A stretch of DNA of 64,000 nt from Ktedonobacteria bacterium brp13 (GCA_015099395.1 AP024096.1:5807485-5871484), one strand, 5' to 3'. Positions 35,191-46,233 are shown, counted from the stretch's first letter. The notes: generated by a model not told the origin, from the letters alone. Program-made: numbers and translations.

Positions 35191-35820
35191 TTATCCGATT
35201 GAATATGCCGTCAGTAAGGTGAGGAATGCACCGATACGGATGGCTGCCGCGATAACCGAGATGAAAACCAGGCCAGCCTGAAAGGTGCCTGGGATGTTTA
35301 AGGTATACCCTATTACCAGTACCAGGAAGCCTGCACACATGATGAGACTGAAACGGGTCGATTTCGCTGCATACAGTACAGCATAGCGAATGAATGCACA
35401 CGCATAGATGATGATACGGCACATATTGAGCCCAAACGTGATCCATGGATTAGTGATAGGTGGATAGAGCGGAGTGCATAGTGCTACCACTATAAAGAGA
35501 GCGGCGAAAACAAACTGCCAGCGTTTGAGATTTTGCATTTGCCCACGTGATGTCACCAGCGCACTGAGAAAGATGAAGAGACCACCGCTACAGGCCCCAA
35601 AAGCTCTGGCCCACTCTCCCGTATACTTAATGCCGCGCAGGTGTGCGTCACCAAGAGAGCCGAAAAGTGTCCCCGCCGCAATCAATGCCATAGAGAAGCC
35701 GAGGATGAACAACATATCATTGCGCGATAGGTTATAGATGAAAAAGGCTCGCATTGAAATGAAGAGACAGATTATTCCAATGGCGACTGACATCAAATTG
35801 CTGATCTGAGCGATCGGCAT
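35191..35820 (-). CDS. Seven-TM membrane protein
   Basis: The 209-residue protein has about seven hydrophobic helices and short loops. Conserved-looking features are the loop LGDAHLRGIKYTGEWARAFGACSGGLFIFL and SRNDMLFILGFSMAL. I do not recognise the family. It lies 64 bp downstream of the GAF-like/winged-helix gene on the same strand, so they may be one operon with this as its membrane input. That pairing is inferred from position only. Confidence 0.6.
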   Translation of the reverse strand: MPIAQISNLMSVAIGIICLFISMRAFFIYNLSRNDMLFILGFSMALIAAGTLFGSLGDAHLRGIKYTGEWARAFGACSGGLFIFLSALVTSRGQMQNLKRWQFVFAALFIVVALCTPLYPPITNPWITFGLNMCRIIIYACAFIRYAVLYAAKSTRFSLIMCAGFLVLVIGYTLNIPGTFQAGLVFISVIAAAIRIGAFLTLLTAYSIG

Positions 35821-35884
35821 GAATAGTTTCCTCCTTGAGACTATCGCTACATATAAAGGTATACTCTAGAGAAAGGTCTGGCTT

Positions 35885-36805
35885 TTATTCAAACGGGAAG
35901 TGTTCGACGAATTCGCCTTTCGACGTATATAGTTGAATTCTCTGCTGTTGATAGAGATAGTCCAGGGCCTGAATCACTTCCTGTTGCGTGAGTCTGGTCG
36001 CCTGCGCAAGATCGGCCCCGCTTTTATAGCCGTCAATTGCAGCATAGAGTCGTCGTGCATTCTTATCCGCAATGATCGTTGTACTCGTGAACGGATTAGC
36101 CGCCTGATACTGCTCCATGTCGTGTGCGAGTCGAGGAATAATTGCGGCAAGCGTATCGCTGTTATCCATCTTTTTATTGATAATCGGAGCAGAGGCTGCA
36201 AGACGAGGATTGCGTGCCCCCTGCGTGAGGAGCACACGGATTGATTGCTCGACCATAAATGTAACCGCTCGTGCCTGATCCTGAGACAGAGGCGCTTGCG
36301 TAAACGATGAAACGATGAGATTGAGCGGAGTCGAAATGATATCAGGGGCCTGCTCGTCTCGTGCGGGTGCCAGTAACATGCTATTTCGTAACAGATAGCC
36401 AGTCCAGTACGGTAAACGATGGTGCTTGAAGAGGGATGCCTGTTGTGGCAAGAAGATATTCTCTACAGGTACAGACATCATCCCTGGTCGCTCTTTAAAG
36501 AAGCGGCTCATAGTCATTATGACCTGATCATTGACGTAGAGCTGTGAGTGTAAGGAAAGATTTTGCACGGCCAGCGCACGTAATTGCACATGCACTTGTC
36601 CGGATGTATCCGCTTGCAGAGCCCAACATTGGACAAGTGGTATCTCTAAATGCTGGACCATCGCCTGTGCTAACCAGATAAATACCTCATCTATATGCTG
36701 CATATGCAGCATATTCTGCATAAGTTGAGCGATAAGAACTATGGGTTGTTTTTTTGCTCCTGATAAAGGAGGAGGTGCGTTTCTGTTTTGCTTGTTCTCT
36801 TCCAT
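35885..36805 (-). CDS. GAF-like protein with C-terminal winged-helix region
   Basis: The ATG at 36805 (AGAGGA upstream) gives 306 residues. The N-terminal 190 have the pattern of a GAF domain (MQHIDEVFIWLAQAMVQHLEIPLVQCWAL ... VNDQVIMTMSRFFKERPG ... LSQDQARAVTFMVEQSIRVLL). The last 80 residues fit a helix-turn-helix of the DUF4388/ArsR-like kind found in Ktedonobacteria signalling proteins: RRLYAAIDGYKSGADLAQATRLTQQEVIQALDYLYQQQRIQL. It may be a ligand-responsive regulator. The ligand is unknown. Confidence 0.6.
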   Translation of the reverse strand: MEENKQNRNAPPPLSGAKKQPIVLIAQLMQNMLHMQHIDEVFIWLAQAMVQHLEIPLVQCWALQADTSGQVHVQLRALAVQNLSLHSQLYVNDQVIMTMSRFFKERPGMMSVPVENIFLPQQASLFKHHRLPYWTGYLLRNSMLLAPARDEQAPDIISTPLNLIVSSFTQAPLSQDQARAVTFMVEQSIRVLLTQGARNPRLAASAPIINKKMDNSDTLAAIIPRLAHDMEQYQAANPFTSTTIIADKNARRLYAAIDGYKSGADLAQATRLTQQEVIQALDYLYQQQRIQLYTSKGEFVEHFPFE

Positions 36806-37489
36806 GGAGTCCTCTTGTAGCATGTATGTGCTCGTTCAGATAAGGATAAATTAGTGAAGAACCTACTTCTTATCATTATGTTATCTTATCATCATGTGTC
36901 CATGTTATTCCGAACCCAACGTGACCGACGTCGTTCGTGTTCCCACTCTGCCCGCCCTGCTTACTCAGGTGTTTGAATATATCGTTATTGTTTAGATGTG
37001 AAGGAGCGTCTCATATAAAATATAGAAAATAATTTTGAGGATTGATAGGAAAATTGGGTCAGTCTGCGTCTACATCTATAAAATAGTATTCGACTGAGAA
37101 GATACTTGCCATACCTTATGCTCTATTTTTATTATTGTACTGGATTACTGGCATTGGTATACTATTGCACCTCTAACTATAGAGTATTAATATGAGCAAG
37201 TATAGCATAAAGTTGTAACAATGAAAACAATTTGTTAACGAAGTAAATAAATAAGGTGAAGATGTATAGAATGTTTGAGTAATGTTCAATTATAACGCAT
37301 AATAAAACATCTTGATACTCTTCATGTAAATTTGCCGCAAGAAATATGTAATGATCTCAATCTCACGTAGCTACTCTACGAAGCCGACCGGAATGCAGTA
37401 TTTTTGAGTAAAATTTAGCTTTACAGCATCTCTAGCTGCTAGAATGAAAATAGTTTGAATGCAAGTTTTCAGCAGAGAGAGGATTGCTA
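36806..37489. other. AT-rich intergenic region with one family C repeat
   Basis: No gene is seen. A family C palindromic repeat lies at 36905-36981. The remainder is very AT-rich and holds the divergent promoters. Confidence 0.5.
36905..36981. repeat. Palindromic repeat family C, copy 1
   Basis: TTATTCCGAACCCAACGTGACCGACGTCG ends with TCAGGTGTTTGAATA. The left arm and inner GACNNNCGTC hairpin match the copies at 42241-42306 and 45000-45061. The right arm has decayed here. Confidence 0.65.
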
Positions 37490-38803
<1,314 letters not shown>

Positions 38804-38840
38804 TATCACGTATGCGCACAATAACAAGCGAATGCACAGC

Positions 38841-38884
38841 ATAGCCGTCCCGCTCACCGTGTGTATGGAGGGGCGGCTATCTTA
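38841..38884 (+). terminator. Terminator after the four-TM/HTH gene
   Basis: ATAGCCGTCCC pairs with GGGGCGGCTAT with one G-T pair, and CTTAT follows. It lies 38 bp past the stop codon. Confidence 0.7.
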
Positions 38885-39062
38885 TATAAATTATCTTGTA
38901 TCAAGTATTAATAAAAATATATCTACCACCTTTAGAGAATTAATAATCCTCGTCCCCTTCTTTGAGGAGGAAGAGGATTATTAGTCTTCATTTCCTGTAT
39001 AGTATGTATTATCTCCGATATCATAAGAGTTAGCTATCGCCTGTAGAGATGCAAAAACCCCT

Positions 39063-39254
39063 GCCTCCCTCTTTGAGGGGGGATGTCGCCGCAGCGACAG
39101 GGGGGAGTAGATTCTCGAATTACGCTATTAACCTTGATTATACACAATCTATCACTTTTATCTTCATAGTTGGTAATCGAGGATTATAGGGAATTGCTAG
39201 CATTCTACTCCCCCCTGCCGCTATCGCGGCTGTCCCCCCTCAAAGAGGGAGGCA
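39063..39254. repeat. Palindromic repeat family B, copy 3
   Basis: The left arm has GTCGCCGCAGCGAC and the right arm GCCGCTATCGCGGC, opposite in order to copy 1, so this copy is inverted. The middle has GGTAATCGAGGATTATAGG. Confidence 0.8.
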
Positions 39255-39546
39255 TAAGCTACATTTCCTGTAGAGCGTGCAGTATCTCTAGCATAGATAA
39301 AGTCCACTATCGCCTGTAAGGATGCAAAAAAACCTGCCTCCCTCTCTTCTGAAAACGGCATTTTCATCCTGGGTGGTGAACCCTTTTCATGAAGGTCTTT
39401 GAGGGCTCACCGATGTAGGTTTTTTTGTGGGATAAGCCATGAAATCTCATCGCAGGCCGATGCAGACAGATGGGACGCCATGACGAATGCATCCTGCCGC
39501 TTGCCAGTAATGTTCACTATCACCTGTATTGTGCACTTAAGCCCTT

Positions 39547-39782
39547 GTCCCCATCTTTGAGGGGGGAGATAGCTTTAGCTATCGGGGGGAGTAAATGTTC
39601 GAATAACGTTATAATCTCGAATTAAACGCTCTCTATCACTCTTGCCTTCCTAGTCTGCCATTCTTGATGACGAAATCCACGTCCGAACGGGAGATGGTTG
39701 GCGTAGAAGAGTCATCGAGAGCAGAAGGTGAGGATGGCTCCCCCCGATAGCTAAAGCTATCTCCCCCCTCGGAGAGGGGGAC
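39547..39782. repeat. Palindromic repeat family A, copy 3
   Basis: The same 236-bp length and orientation as 3693-3928, with the same middle block (TTCTTGATGACGAAATCCAC). Confidence 0.8.
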
Positions 39783-39911
39783 GAGTTTTTGGCAAGATTA
39801 CAGACGATAGCGATACATATATTTAATCCATGCGAAATACATAATAATGGATGTTATTATGTATTTACTTCTATGAGGCTCACCGGTATAGGCCAAAAAA
39901 CCTACATCGGT

Positions 39912-40098
39912 GAGCTCTTTGAGGTGGGATGTCGCCGCAGCGACAGGGGGAGTAGATTCTCGAATTACGCTATTAACCTTGATTATACACTATCTACCAC
40001 TCTTATCTTCATAGTTGGTAATCGAGGATTACAGGGAATTGTTAGCATTCTACTCCCCCCTGCCGCTATCGCGGCTGTCCCCCCTCAAAGAGGGAGGC
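39912..40098. repeat. Palindromic repeat family B, copy 4
   Basis: Near-identical to copy 3 across the middle and right arm. The left arm is shortened to GAGCTCTTTGAGGTGGG. Confidence 0.75.
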
Positions 40099-40326
40099 AG
40101 GTTTTAGCGACATTACCTATTTTAGAGAGCATTTGTTGCTTTTATTTTCTCGATTCCACCAGTGAATGTGGTTCTGTGCCATCTCCTGCAACCCTTACGG
40201 TTTTTATACACGGCTAACTAAGTACTTCTGCTCATAGACAGCGGCTGAGACAGAGAGTACGCTACGGCGTATGGATGACTTTAGTCTATGCTCATATGCT
40301 CATAGTCTCGTAGGAGCAAGAAAGAG

Positions 40327-40755
40327 ATGAAACAGCGGAAAATATCGCAACGTGTCGTCATTGAAGTACTGGTGGTTGTCGCGCTCGTCGTTCTTCTGAA
40401 GGTCGTCTTGCTCGCTGTCAATAGCAATATTAATAGAGATACAGCAACCAGTAGTATAAGGAGTGTCGTACAGTTACCTGTACAAAGTGGTGATGTCACT
40501 GTCAGCATCGCGCATATGGAATATCATCCGACTATACTTGTGATCAGAGCGAACTCGAAGGTAACATGGACCAATCAGGATACGATGGCCCATACCGTCA
40601 CAGAGGGACATGCTGCCGCGCCGAGTCGCCATGGCTTCGATAGCAAATTCCTCGACGCAGGCAGCACCTGGAGTTATACCTTTACCACCCCGGGCACCTA
40701 TCAGTACACGTGTGAGTTTCACCCCACAATGAATGCCACCATTATCGTTAAATAG
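40327..40755 (+). CDS. Membrane-anchored cupredoxin (plastocyanin/azurin-like)
   Basis: The 142-residue protein has an N-terminal signal anchor (VVIEVLVVVALVVLLKVVLLAV) and an outer cupredoxin domain. Type 1 copper ligands are all present: His in DTMAHTVTEG, then Cys, His and Met in YTCEFHPTM. The family pattern MEYHPTILVIRANSKVTWTNQDTMAHTV matches soluble blue copper proteins that carry single electrons. It is monocistronic, with a bidirectional terminator 10 bp after the stop. An electron-transfer partner is not evident. Confidence 0.9.
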   Translation: MKQRKISQRVVIEVLVVVALVVLLKVVLLAVNSNINRDTATSSIRSVVQLPVQSGDVTVSIAHMEYHPTILVIRANSKVTWTNQDTMAHTVTEGHAAAPSRHGFDSKFLDAGSTWSYTFTTPGTYQYTCEFHPTMNATIIVK

Positions 40756-40765
40756 CTCCCTTAAC

Positions 40766-40808
40766 CATGCAGGCACGAGAGAGGGGAACGCTCTCTCGTA
40801 CCTGCATG
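40766..40808. terminator. Bidirectional terminator between convergent genes
   Basis: CATGCAGG-C-ACGAGAGAG pairs with CTCTCTCGT-A-CCTGCATG, a stem of 17 pairs with one mismatch. It lies between the cupredoxin and the minus-strand membrane protein. Confidence 0.85.
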
Positions 40809-40812
40809 AAGG

Positions 40813-41766
40813 TTATGCTGTCTGTACGTTATGCTTTTTTTGCTCAATCTCCTGTTGCTGTGGCGCGACGGCTGGCGTAACATGCGTCCAGCAGGCGAGT
40901 GCCATCACGATAATGAGCAGACCAGAGTTGAAGTCCGTCGCCATACCGGTGAGGATCATGCCCAGGCCTTCCGCACCCAGCCAGATGATCGCACTGACGA
41001 CGATCGAAGCAACCAGCCAGGGACGGATATTGCTATCCTTGTAGAGTGCGGTACCGACACCCAGGATCAGGAAGATCACGATCAAGGCAATATTCAGGGG
41101 GAGTTCGGCGTGCGCCGTGCTGGCGGAGAGTGCATTGAGGATAGGATCGATCAGAACAGCATTGAGCCCGCCCTGGCCGGTCATGCCGCCGATCGTCTGG
41201 GAGATCTGACCCGATGCCCACCAGTAGGGCTGCAACTGCAAGAGCGCGGCCAGGAACCAGAAACCTGCCAGGTAGTAGTGAAACTGAGCGCGAGGGAGCA
41301 GCATATGCTCCTCCCCATCTTCGGTCTGACCAGCGACTGACTGCCGTCTTGGGTAGACCAGCAGACCCAGTAGTGGATAGAGCAGGACTGCACCAGGGGC
41401 ACCAGAGAGGGCACCAGCCTGACCCGTCAGCAGCATGCTCATCCCTTCACCGCCGTACCAGACGACCAACGACCACACAATCGAGGCGATAAGTGTCCCT
41501 CGCACCCAGATGCCTGCGAGCAAGAGAATACCGATGACGATCTGCACAATAGAGATAGCGAGGTTTACCGTAGTCAGGTTGTGGGTCGTGACAGCGATAA
41601 TCCAGTTCAGGCTCGCCGCGATCGGTCCCGGCTGTGACCGGACTGTTGGCACCATCACACCATTCACCATATTCATTGTAAACATCTGAGGCTGCAATTG
41701 GAGTACACCATCAATCAACCATAACGCCCCCAGAATCTGGCGTAGTAGCTTTCGTGAAAGCAACAT
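40813..41766 (-). CDS. DoxX-like eight-TM membrane protein with internal duplication
   Basis: The 317-residue protein has two homologous halves. Each begins with a helix ending in LQLQP (LWLIDGVLQLQPQMF; FWFLAALLQLQPYWW) and each has a late IVWSLVVWYGGEGMSMLLTG or IIWLGAEGLGMILTG helix, so the fold is probably two four-helix DoxX/TQO-like bundles. The repeated Glu in GGEG/GAEG lies in the membrane. A 20-residue linker (PRRQSVAGQTEDGEE) joins the halves. Redox partner roles are known for DoxD-like proteins, and the convergent neighbour is a cupredoxin, but a functional link is not shown. Confidence 0.7.
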   Translation of the reverse strand: MLLSRKLLRQILGALWLIDGVLQLQPQMFTMNMVNGVMVPTVRSQPGPIAASLNWIIAVTTHNLTTVNLAISIVQIVIGILLLAGIWVRGTLIASIVWSLVVWYGGEGMSMLLTGQAGALSGAPGAVLLYPLLGLLVYPRRQSVAGQTEDGEEHMLLPRAQFHYYLAGFWFLAALLQLQPYWWASGQISQTIGGMTGQGGLNAVLIDPILNALSASTAHAELPLNIALIVIFLILGVGTALYKDSNIRPWLVASIVVSAIIWLGAEGLGMILTGMATDFNSGLLIIVMALACWTHVTPAVAPQQQEIEQKKHNVQTA

Positions 41767-42351
41767 AGAGCAGGCTTCCCCCCTTCAAGATAAGAACGAG
41801 CGTAGAAAATACAAAGATTTGTATGATAGAGACGCAGCTTCAAAGAAAAGCGCTAAATGGGACATACATCTCATACCATACGTTCCATACTACACACATA
41901 TACATATACATATAGTCCGAAAATGTTTCCTTGTCTATTGGTATTTCTCCCTATTCTGTCCTGTAGTGTAGATAGGAAGTTGCTCTCCCCAACATCCTGT
42001 AATACATATAATCGTCATCTCTTTCAAAATATTCTTTTTCTAGTAAGTAGGAGGTAAGTTCTCGAGAGGAGAGTCAATCCTCAATGCCATGATCCGTCAA
42101 CTTTCCTTTCTCTCTCCATATTATCTTTTGTCTCATTTATGGGGCGGAAGTGACAAGATTTTTAACATATTTTGTGAATTGAAATATAATAGATACTATA
42201 CAAGGAGAGAGCGATGAGGGTCTCTGTAACTTTTGTTTAAGATCTTGTTCCGAACCCTCCAAACGAGACGCTCGTTGCTCGTACTATGTATGCAGGTGTT
42301 CGGATCAGTAGTAAAAGGACGGGATTGAAGAAAAAGGGAAGGACCGCATGT
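41767..42351. other. Intergenic region upstream of the WD40 kinase
   Basis: No gene is seen in 585 bp. It contains a family C palindrome at 42241-42306. Otherwise it is AT-rich, with several pyrimidine-rich runs. Confidence 0.5.
42241..42306. repeat. Palindromic repeat family C, copy 2
   Basis: GATCTTGTTCCGAACCC at the left mirrors GGTGTTCGGATC at the right, with an inner GAGACGCTCGTTGCTCG. It ends 45 bp before the kinase ATG and would lie in its leader or promoter. Confidence 0.7.
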
Positions 42352-44328
42352 ATGCCGAATTGGGTGGGACAACAACTTGGAAATTACTGTCTGTTACGCC
42401 TGTTAGGGAAGGGTGGCTTCGGGCAGGTCTACCTGGGCGAACATATCTATTTGAAGACACATGTCGCTGTAAAACTTTTACGCGAGGATATAAATGGGAC
42501 ACAGACGGAGGCTTTCCGTTTAGCCTTTTTAGATGAGGCTCGCAAGATCGCTGCATTGAAACATCCACACATTTTACGGGTGTTCGAATTCAGTATGGAT
42601 AAATTTACTCCTTATCTGGTAATGGACTATGCTGCTCATGGTACATTACTTGAACGGCATCCCCCTGGCTCGAAGCTGTCGGTTGCGCGGGTGATCAGTT
42701 ATATACAGCCGATCGCGCAGGCTCTCTCTTATGCGCATACGACGCAACTGGTGCATCGCGATGTCAAGCCGGCAAATGTGCTATTAGATGAACTGGATAC
42801 GATCCTGTTGAGCGATTTTGGTGTGGCTACTATTGCACATAATACGGCGTCGATGCAAACTATTGCGAATATGGGGACGGCCTCTTATATGGCACCTGAG
42901 CAACTCCAGGGGCATCCGGTGACTGCGAGTGATCAGTATGCGCTGGCTGTGATGGTCTTTGAGTGGTTATGTGGTGAGCTTCCCTATCAGGGCGATCCCA
43001 TCTCGGTTGGTATTCAACATCTGACGACTCCTGTCCCGTCTTTGCGGCAGTTGAATCGCGAGCTTTCTCCGGCTGTCGAAGCGGTCGTGCAGAAGGCAAT
43101 GGCGAAAGACGCAAAGCTGCGTTTCGCGAGTGTACTGGATTTCGTGTATGCGCTTGAGCAGGCCAATCAAGCTGAACCGCAGACCCGCAACTCTGCCAGT
43201 AACTCTGTATTTCCGCCTGCTGTATTTCCGCCTGCTCATACAAAGAGTTTTGTTGAGCCTGCACCGCTGACGCTCGCTTTTGATAATCCCTTTTCTTTTG
43301 CCCTGTCCAATACTGCTGATTCGATCCCTGCCCTCTCCCTGATCGATGACTCCAGGGGTTTGACCTATGCTCTGCTCGCGAACCAGGAACCTCTGTTGAA
43401 TAATAGCATCGCCAACAATAGTAGTGTCAACAAGACCAGGCATGTGTATGCGAACGGCATGACGCTACTCACATATGGATCTGCCAGCGGGAAAGTATAC
43501 TCCGTGGTATGGTCGCCGGATGGAACGCGTGTGGCATCTGCCGGTAATGATACTGCCATCCGTATCTGGGATGTCGCGAGTGGTGAGACGCTGCATACAC
43601 TGAGTCATGGTTCAGCTGTCTATACAGTTGCGTGGTCGCCGGACGGAACACGCGTGGCATCCGGTGGTAATGATGCCATTGTGCGTATCTGGGATGTCAC
43701 GACCGGTCAGGTGCTGTACAATTTGCAGTCTCATCTGGTCTCCGTAAACGCGGTCGTCTGGTCGCCTGATGGACGCTTCATTGCTTCCGCCTCTGATGAC
43801 CAGAGTGTCCTGGTATGGGAGGCCGTTTCTGGCAAACTGGTCGATCATTACGAGGGTCACGATAAGTGGGTGAACGCGGTCACCTGGTCGCCTGATGGGA
43901 AGTTGCTGGCGTCCGCTGCGGGAGACCAGACCGTCCAGGTCTGGGAAGCAACTTCAGGCAAACTTGTTTGCCGGTATAAGGGGCACAACTCTGACGTCCA
44001 TGCCGTAGCCTGGTCGCCGGATGGGAAATTGCTGGCGTCCGCTTCAGGCGACCAGACTGTACGGATCTGGGAGGCGACCTCTGGCAAATTAGTGCGGCGC
44101 TATGAAGGCCATTCCGCATCGGTGAACGCAGTAACCTGGTCACCGGATGGCAAGTTGCTGGCCTCTGCAAGCTATGATCAGACCGTCCAGGTGTGGAGTG
44201 CAACCGCTGGTCGGGCTCTTCTGACCTATCAAGCGCATCAAACGCCGGTCTTTGCCGTAGCATGGTCCTCTGAAGGTTCGCAGATAGCCTCTGCAAGCTA
44301 CGATGTACATATCTGGCAAGTCTCGTAA
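42352..44328 (+). CDS. Ser/Thr protein kinase with seven-bladed WD40 domain
   Basis: The start chosen is the ATG at 42352 (MPNWVGQQLGNY), giving 658 residues. The kinase domain (about 10-275) is complete: GKGGFGQVYLG loop, AVKLL Lys, HRDVKPANVLL catalytic loop, DFGVA and the GTASYMAPEQ activation segment. A Ser/Ala-rich linker without an obvious membrane helix leads to seven WD40 repeats (about 370-658), each with a WSPDG or WSSEG strand. Blades 4 to 6 are almost identical at the DNA level, showing recent 126-bp repeat gain. The protein may dock partners on the propeller and phosphorylate them. Its 3' half is duplicated at 48201-48587. Confidence 0.92.
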   Translation: MPNWVGQQLGNYCLLRLLGKGGFGQVYLGEHIYLKTHVAVKLLREDINGTQTEAFRLAFLDEARKIAALKHPHILRVFEFSMDKFTPYLVMDYAAHGTLLERHPPGSKLSVARVISYIQPIAQALSYAHTTQLVHRDVKPANVLLDELDTILLSDFGVATIAHNTASMQTIANMGTASYMAPEQLQGHPVTASDQYALAVMVFEWLCGELPYQGDPISVGIQHLTTPVPSLRQLNRELSPAVEAVVQKAMAKDAKLRFASVLDFVYALEQANQAEPQTRNSASNSVFPPAVFPPAHTKSFVEPAPLTLAFDNPFSFALSNTADSIPALSLIDDSRGLTYALLANQEPLLNNSIANNSSVNKTRHVYANGMTLLTYGSASGKVYSVVWSPDGTRVASAGNDTAIRIWDVASGETLHTLSHGSAVYTVAWSPDGTRVASGGNDAIVRIWDVTTGQVLYNLQSHLVSVNAVVWSPDGRFIASASDDQSVLVWEAVSGKLVDHYEGHDKWVNAVTWSPDGKLLASAAGDQTVQVWEATSGKLVCRYKGHNSDVHAVAWSPDGKLLASASGDQTVRIWEATSGKLVRRYEGHSASVNAVTWSPDGKLLASASYDQTVQVWSATAGRALLTYQAHQTPVFAVAWSSEGSQIASASYDVHIWQVS

Positions 44329-44355
44329 CTCGTAAAGGGAAGCAGTAACAATAAC

Positions 44356-44392
44356 AAGGCAAAATGTTTCACGTAAAACACTTTGCCTTTGT
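44356..44392 (+). terminator. Terminator after the kinase gene
   Basis: AAGGCAAAATGTTT pairs with AAACACTTTGCCTT with one mismatch, and TTGTG follows. It begins 28 bp past the stop. Confidence 0.7.
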
Positions 44393-44422
44393 GTCGCTGC
44401 TATTCTTGTAGTGCGCCTGCTC

Positions 44423-44992
44423 TTAATGCAGTACGCGCAGGCGAGCTACCAGCACAGGTGGGATTTCACTGTAGTTGGCCCAGACGAGTGCGCGGTTCAG
44501 TGTTGAGCCATCTTGCGGATGATTGAAGGCGGGCTCTTCGAGTCCGTCCATGACGAGACCAGCGCGGAAACAGGCGTTAAAGAGGACGTGCAGAGGGCGA
44601 TCAAAATAATATTGGGAGGCCGGTTGACCGATGATGCCGATCCCTTTCTGCGGAGTCTGGTGCAGATAGGTAGTGACTTTGACGCTATGGGTTGTGACAA
44701 CTTCGCCATTGATTGTGGCCTCTTCGGCACTTACTGCCGTGCCAGTAGTATTAAAGCATGGATGGCAGAGCGCAAAGACGAAGCGACGATTACGGTTCAC
44801 CGCCTCGTCGGTGATGGATATCGCCGTTGCGGGGAGGTCGGCGATGACCGAGTTCTTGAGGTGGAAGGTGAAGGCCGGGTTGGCCTTCAGATTGGCGTAC
44901 CAGTCGCGCTTCCCCAGAAGGGTGCTCAGGTAGAGCTTGCCACCAACTCGATAGAACCAGATCTCGATCCTGTGCGGCCTCCCGGCAATCGC
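44423..44992 (-). pseudogene. Chimeric fragment: deazaflavin-dependent nitroreductase-like piece fused to methyltransferase C-terminus
   Basis: One open frame of 190 codons with no plausible start runs from just after an in-frame TAG (44993-44995). Its first part (HRIEIWFYRVGGKLYL, LGKRDWYANLKANPAFTFHLK) looks like an F420/deazaflavin-dependent nitroreductase family protein. From about 44787 it continues in frame as FVFALCHPCFNTTG..., the C-terminal 120 residues of the methyltransferase at 48627-49451. The halves come from unrelated families, so this is a recombination product. A GTG at 44800 could in theory start a 125-residue product. Confidence 0.65.
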
Positions 44993-44999
44993 CTAAGAT

Positions 45000-45061
45000 C
45001 TTATTCCGAAACCCAACGCGACTGGCGTCGCTAGTGCTCTGCACTCAGGTTTTCGGATAAG
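45000..45061. repeat. Palindromic repeat family C, copy 3
   Basis: CTTATTCCGAAACC at the left mirrors GGTTTTCGGATAAG at the right with one indel, and an inner GCGACTGGCGTCGC hairpin. It directly follows the reductase-like fragment. This is the best preserved of three copies. Confidence 0.75.
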
Positions 45062-45079
45062 TAGTAAGTCACCCAACTA

Positions 45080-46090
45080 CTAATAACCGAGATCCCGCTG
45101 TACTTCATTGAGCAAGGATTCATGATGTAAGTAACGTCGCAAATTTTCTGCAAATAACTCGACTGCGCGATCATTATAATGCGAACTCATACCTGAGATA
45201 TGGGGAGTAATGATAACATTTTCCATATGCCACAGCGGGCTCTCCGCAGGCAAGGGTTCTGGATCAGTCACATCAAGTGCAGCTCCGCCAAGACGTCCTT
45301 CCCGTAAAACCGCAATAAGAGCATCGTGGTCAAGAAGCCCCCCACGTCCGATATTAACCAGAAGCGCATGGGAAGGCAAGAGTGCCAGTTCGGCTTTGCC
45401 AAAGAGATGTTTTGTCTGTGCTGCCAGAGGTAACGCGAGGACAACTGCATCACAGGCCGGGAGCATTTCAGGCAGTTCATCCAGCGTATAATACTGAGCA
45501 GGAAGCGTGCCATCGAGATCGCCGGTTCCTTCTGGTGTCCACCCATCAAAAGCGGGGAGACGTCCGGATCGCTTGGTCGCCAGTACGCGCATACCAAAGG
45601 CAGTTGCCAGACGAGCGACCTGGCGTCCAATCGCGCCATACCCAATAATACCCAGCGTCGCATTACGCAACTCCAGTGGCTTGAATGGAGTGGGCTCGAA
45701 AGGATCACGCTGCCACTCGCTCTTCGCCTGGAGACGTTGCGCAAGAGGGAGACGATACCCCAGGGCCAGTAGCGACATAAGTACATACTCAGCTATTTGT
45801 ACCGCATGCACGCCACTCGCAGTAGTAATGGCCACATCGCTCTGCCAGACAGGAGTATTGTGAAGTTGGTTAACGCCAGCGCTCTCAAGCTGCACCCAAC
45901 GCAAATTAGGGGCTTGCTTCAGATCAAAAGCGCCATTAACCATATAAAGAACCTCTGTATCAGAAGTAAGCATATCTTCAGGTTGGCCAGTATGCTGCTC
46001 AACAGATAGAAGAGGAGAAACGGCTCTCAATCTCTGAAGTTGTTTCTCACTGAGTTGCCCAACTGACAATACATGAACGGTACGAGACAT
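45080..46090 (-). CDS. D-2-hydroxyacid dehydrogenase
   Basis: From MSRTVHVLSVG at 46090 there are 336 residues. The NAD-binding motif LGIIGYGAIGRQVARLATAFGM is clear. The substrate/catalytic Arg is in VNIGRGGLLDHDAL, the Glu in DVTDPEPLPAESPL and the catalytic His in ITPHISGMSSHY. The family reduces 2-ketoacids to D-2-hydroxyacids; phosphoglycerate, glyoxylate or hydroxypyruvate types cannot be told apart here. It is divergent from a LacI-type regulator, so sugar- or acid-dependent control is likely. Confidence 0.9.
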   Translation of the reverse strand: MSRTVHVLSVGQLSEKQLQRLRAVSPLLSVEQHTGQPEDMLTSDTEVLYMVNGAFDLKQAPNLRWVQLESAGVNQLHNTPVWQSDVAITTASGVHAVQIAEYVLMSLLALGYRLPLAQRLQAKSEWQRDPFEPTPFKPLELRNATLGIIGYGAIGRQVARLATAFGMRVLATKRSGRLPAFDGWTPEGTGDLDGTLPAQYYTLDELPEMLPACDAVVLALPLAAQTKHLFGKAELALLPSHALLVNIGRGGLLDHDALIAVLREGRLGGAALDVTDPEPLPAESPLWHMENVIITPHISGMSSHYNDRAVELFAENLRRYLHHESLLNEVQRDLGY

Positions 46091-46233
46091 GGCACTGCTA
46101 ACCTTTCTTACTAGAAAACAAATATGATTGCTGAGTGTACCAAACACCCGAGTATCCTCTTACCGCCGTGACCATGGCAAACAAAAGACCACTTCATGCA
46201 ATCATGAAATGTCTGAAAATAATTTCATTATCG

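Larger units (their letters stand above)
38942..40110. repeat. Palindrome cluster: solo, B, A and B copies
   Basis: In order: a solo palindrome (AATAATCCTC...GAGGATTATT, 38942-38982); B copy 3 (39063-39254); the GGTGAACC/GGTTTTTTTGTGGGATAAGCC segment (39340-39540); A copy 3 (39547-39782); and B copy 4 (39912-40098). All share a CCTCTTTGAGGGG core. No gene is supported from 38804 to 40326. Confidence 0.75.
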
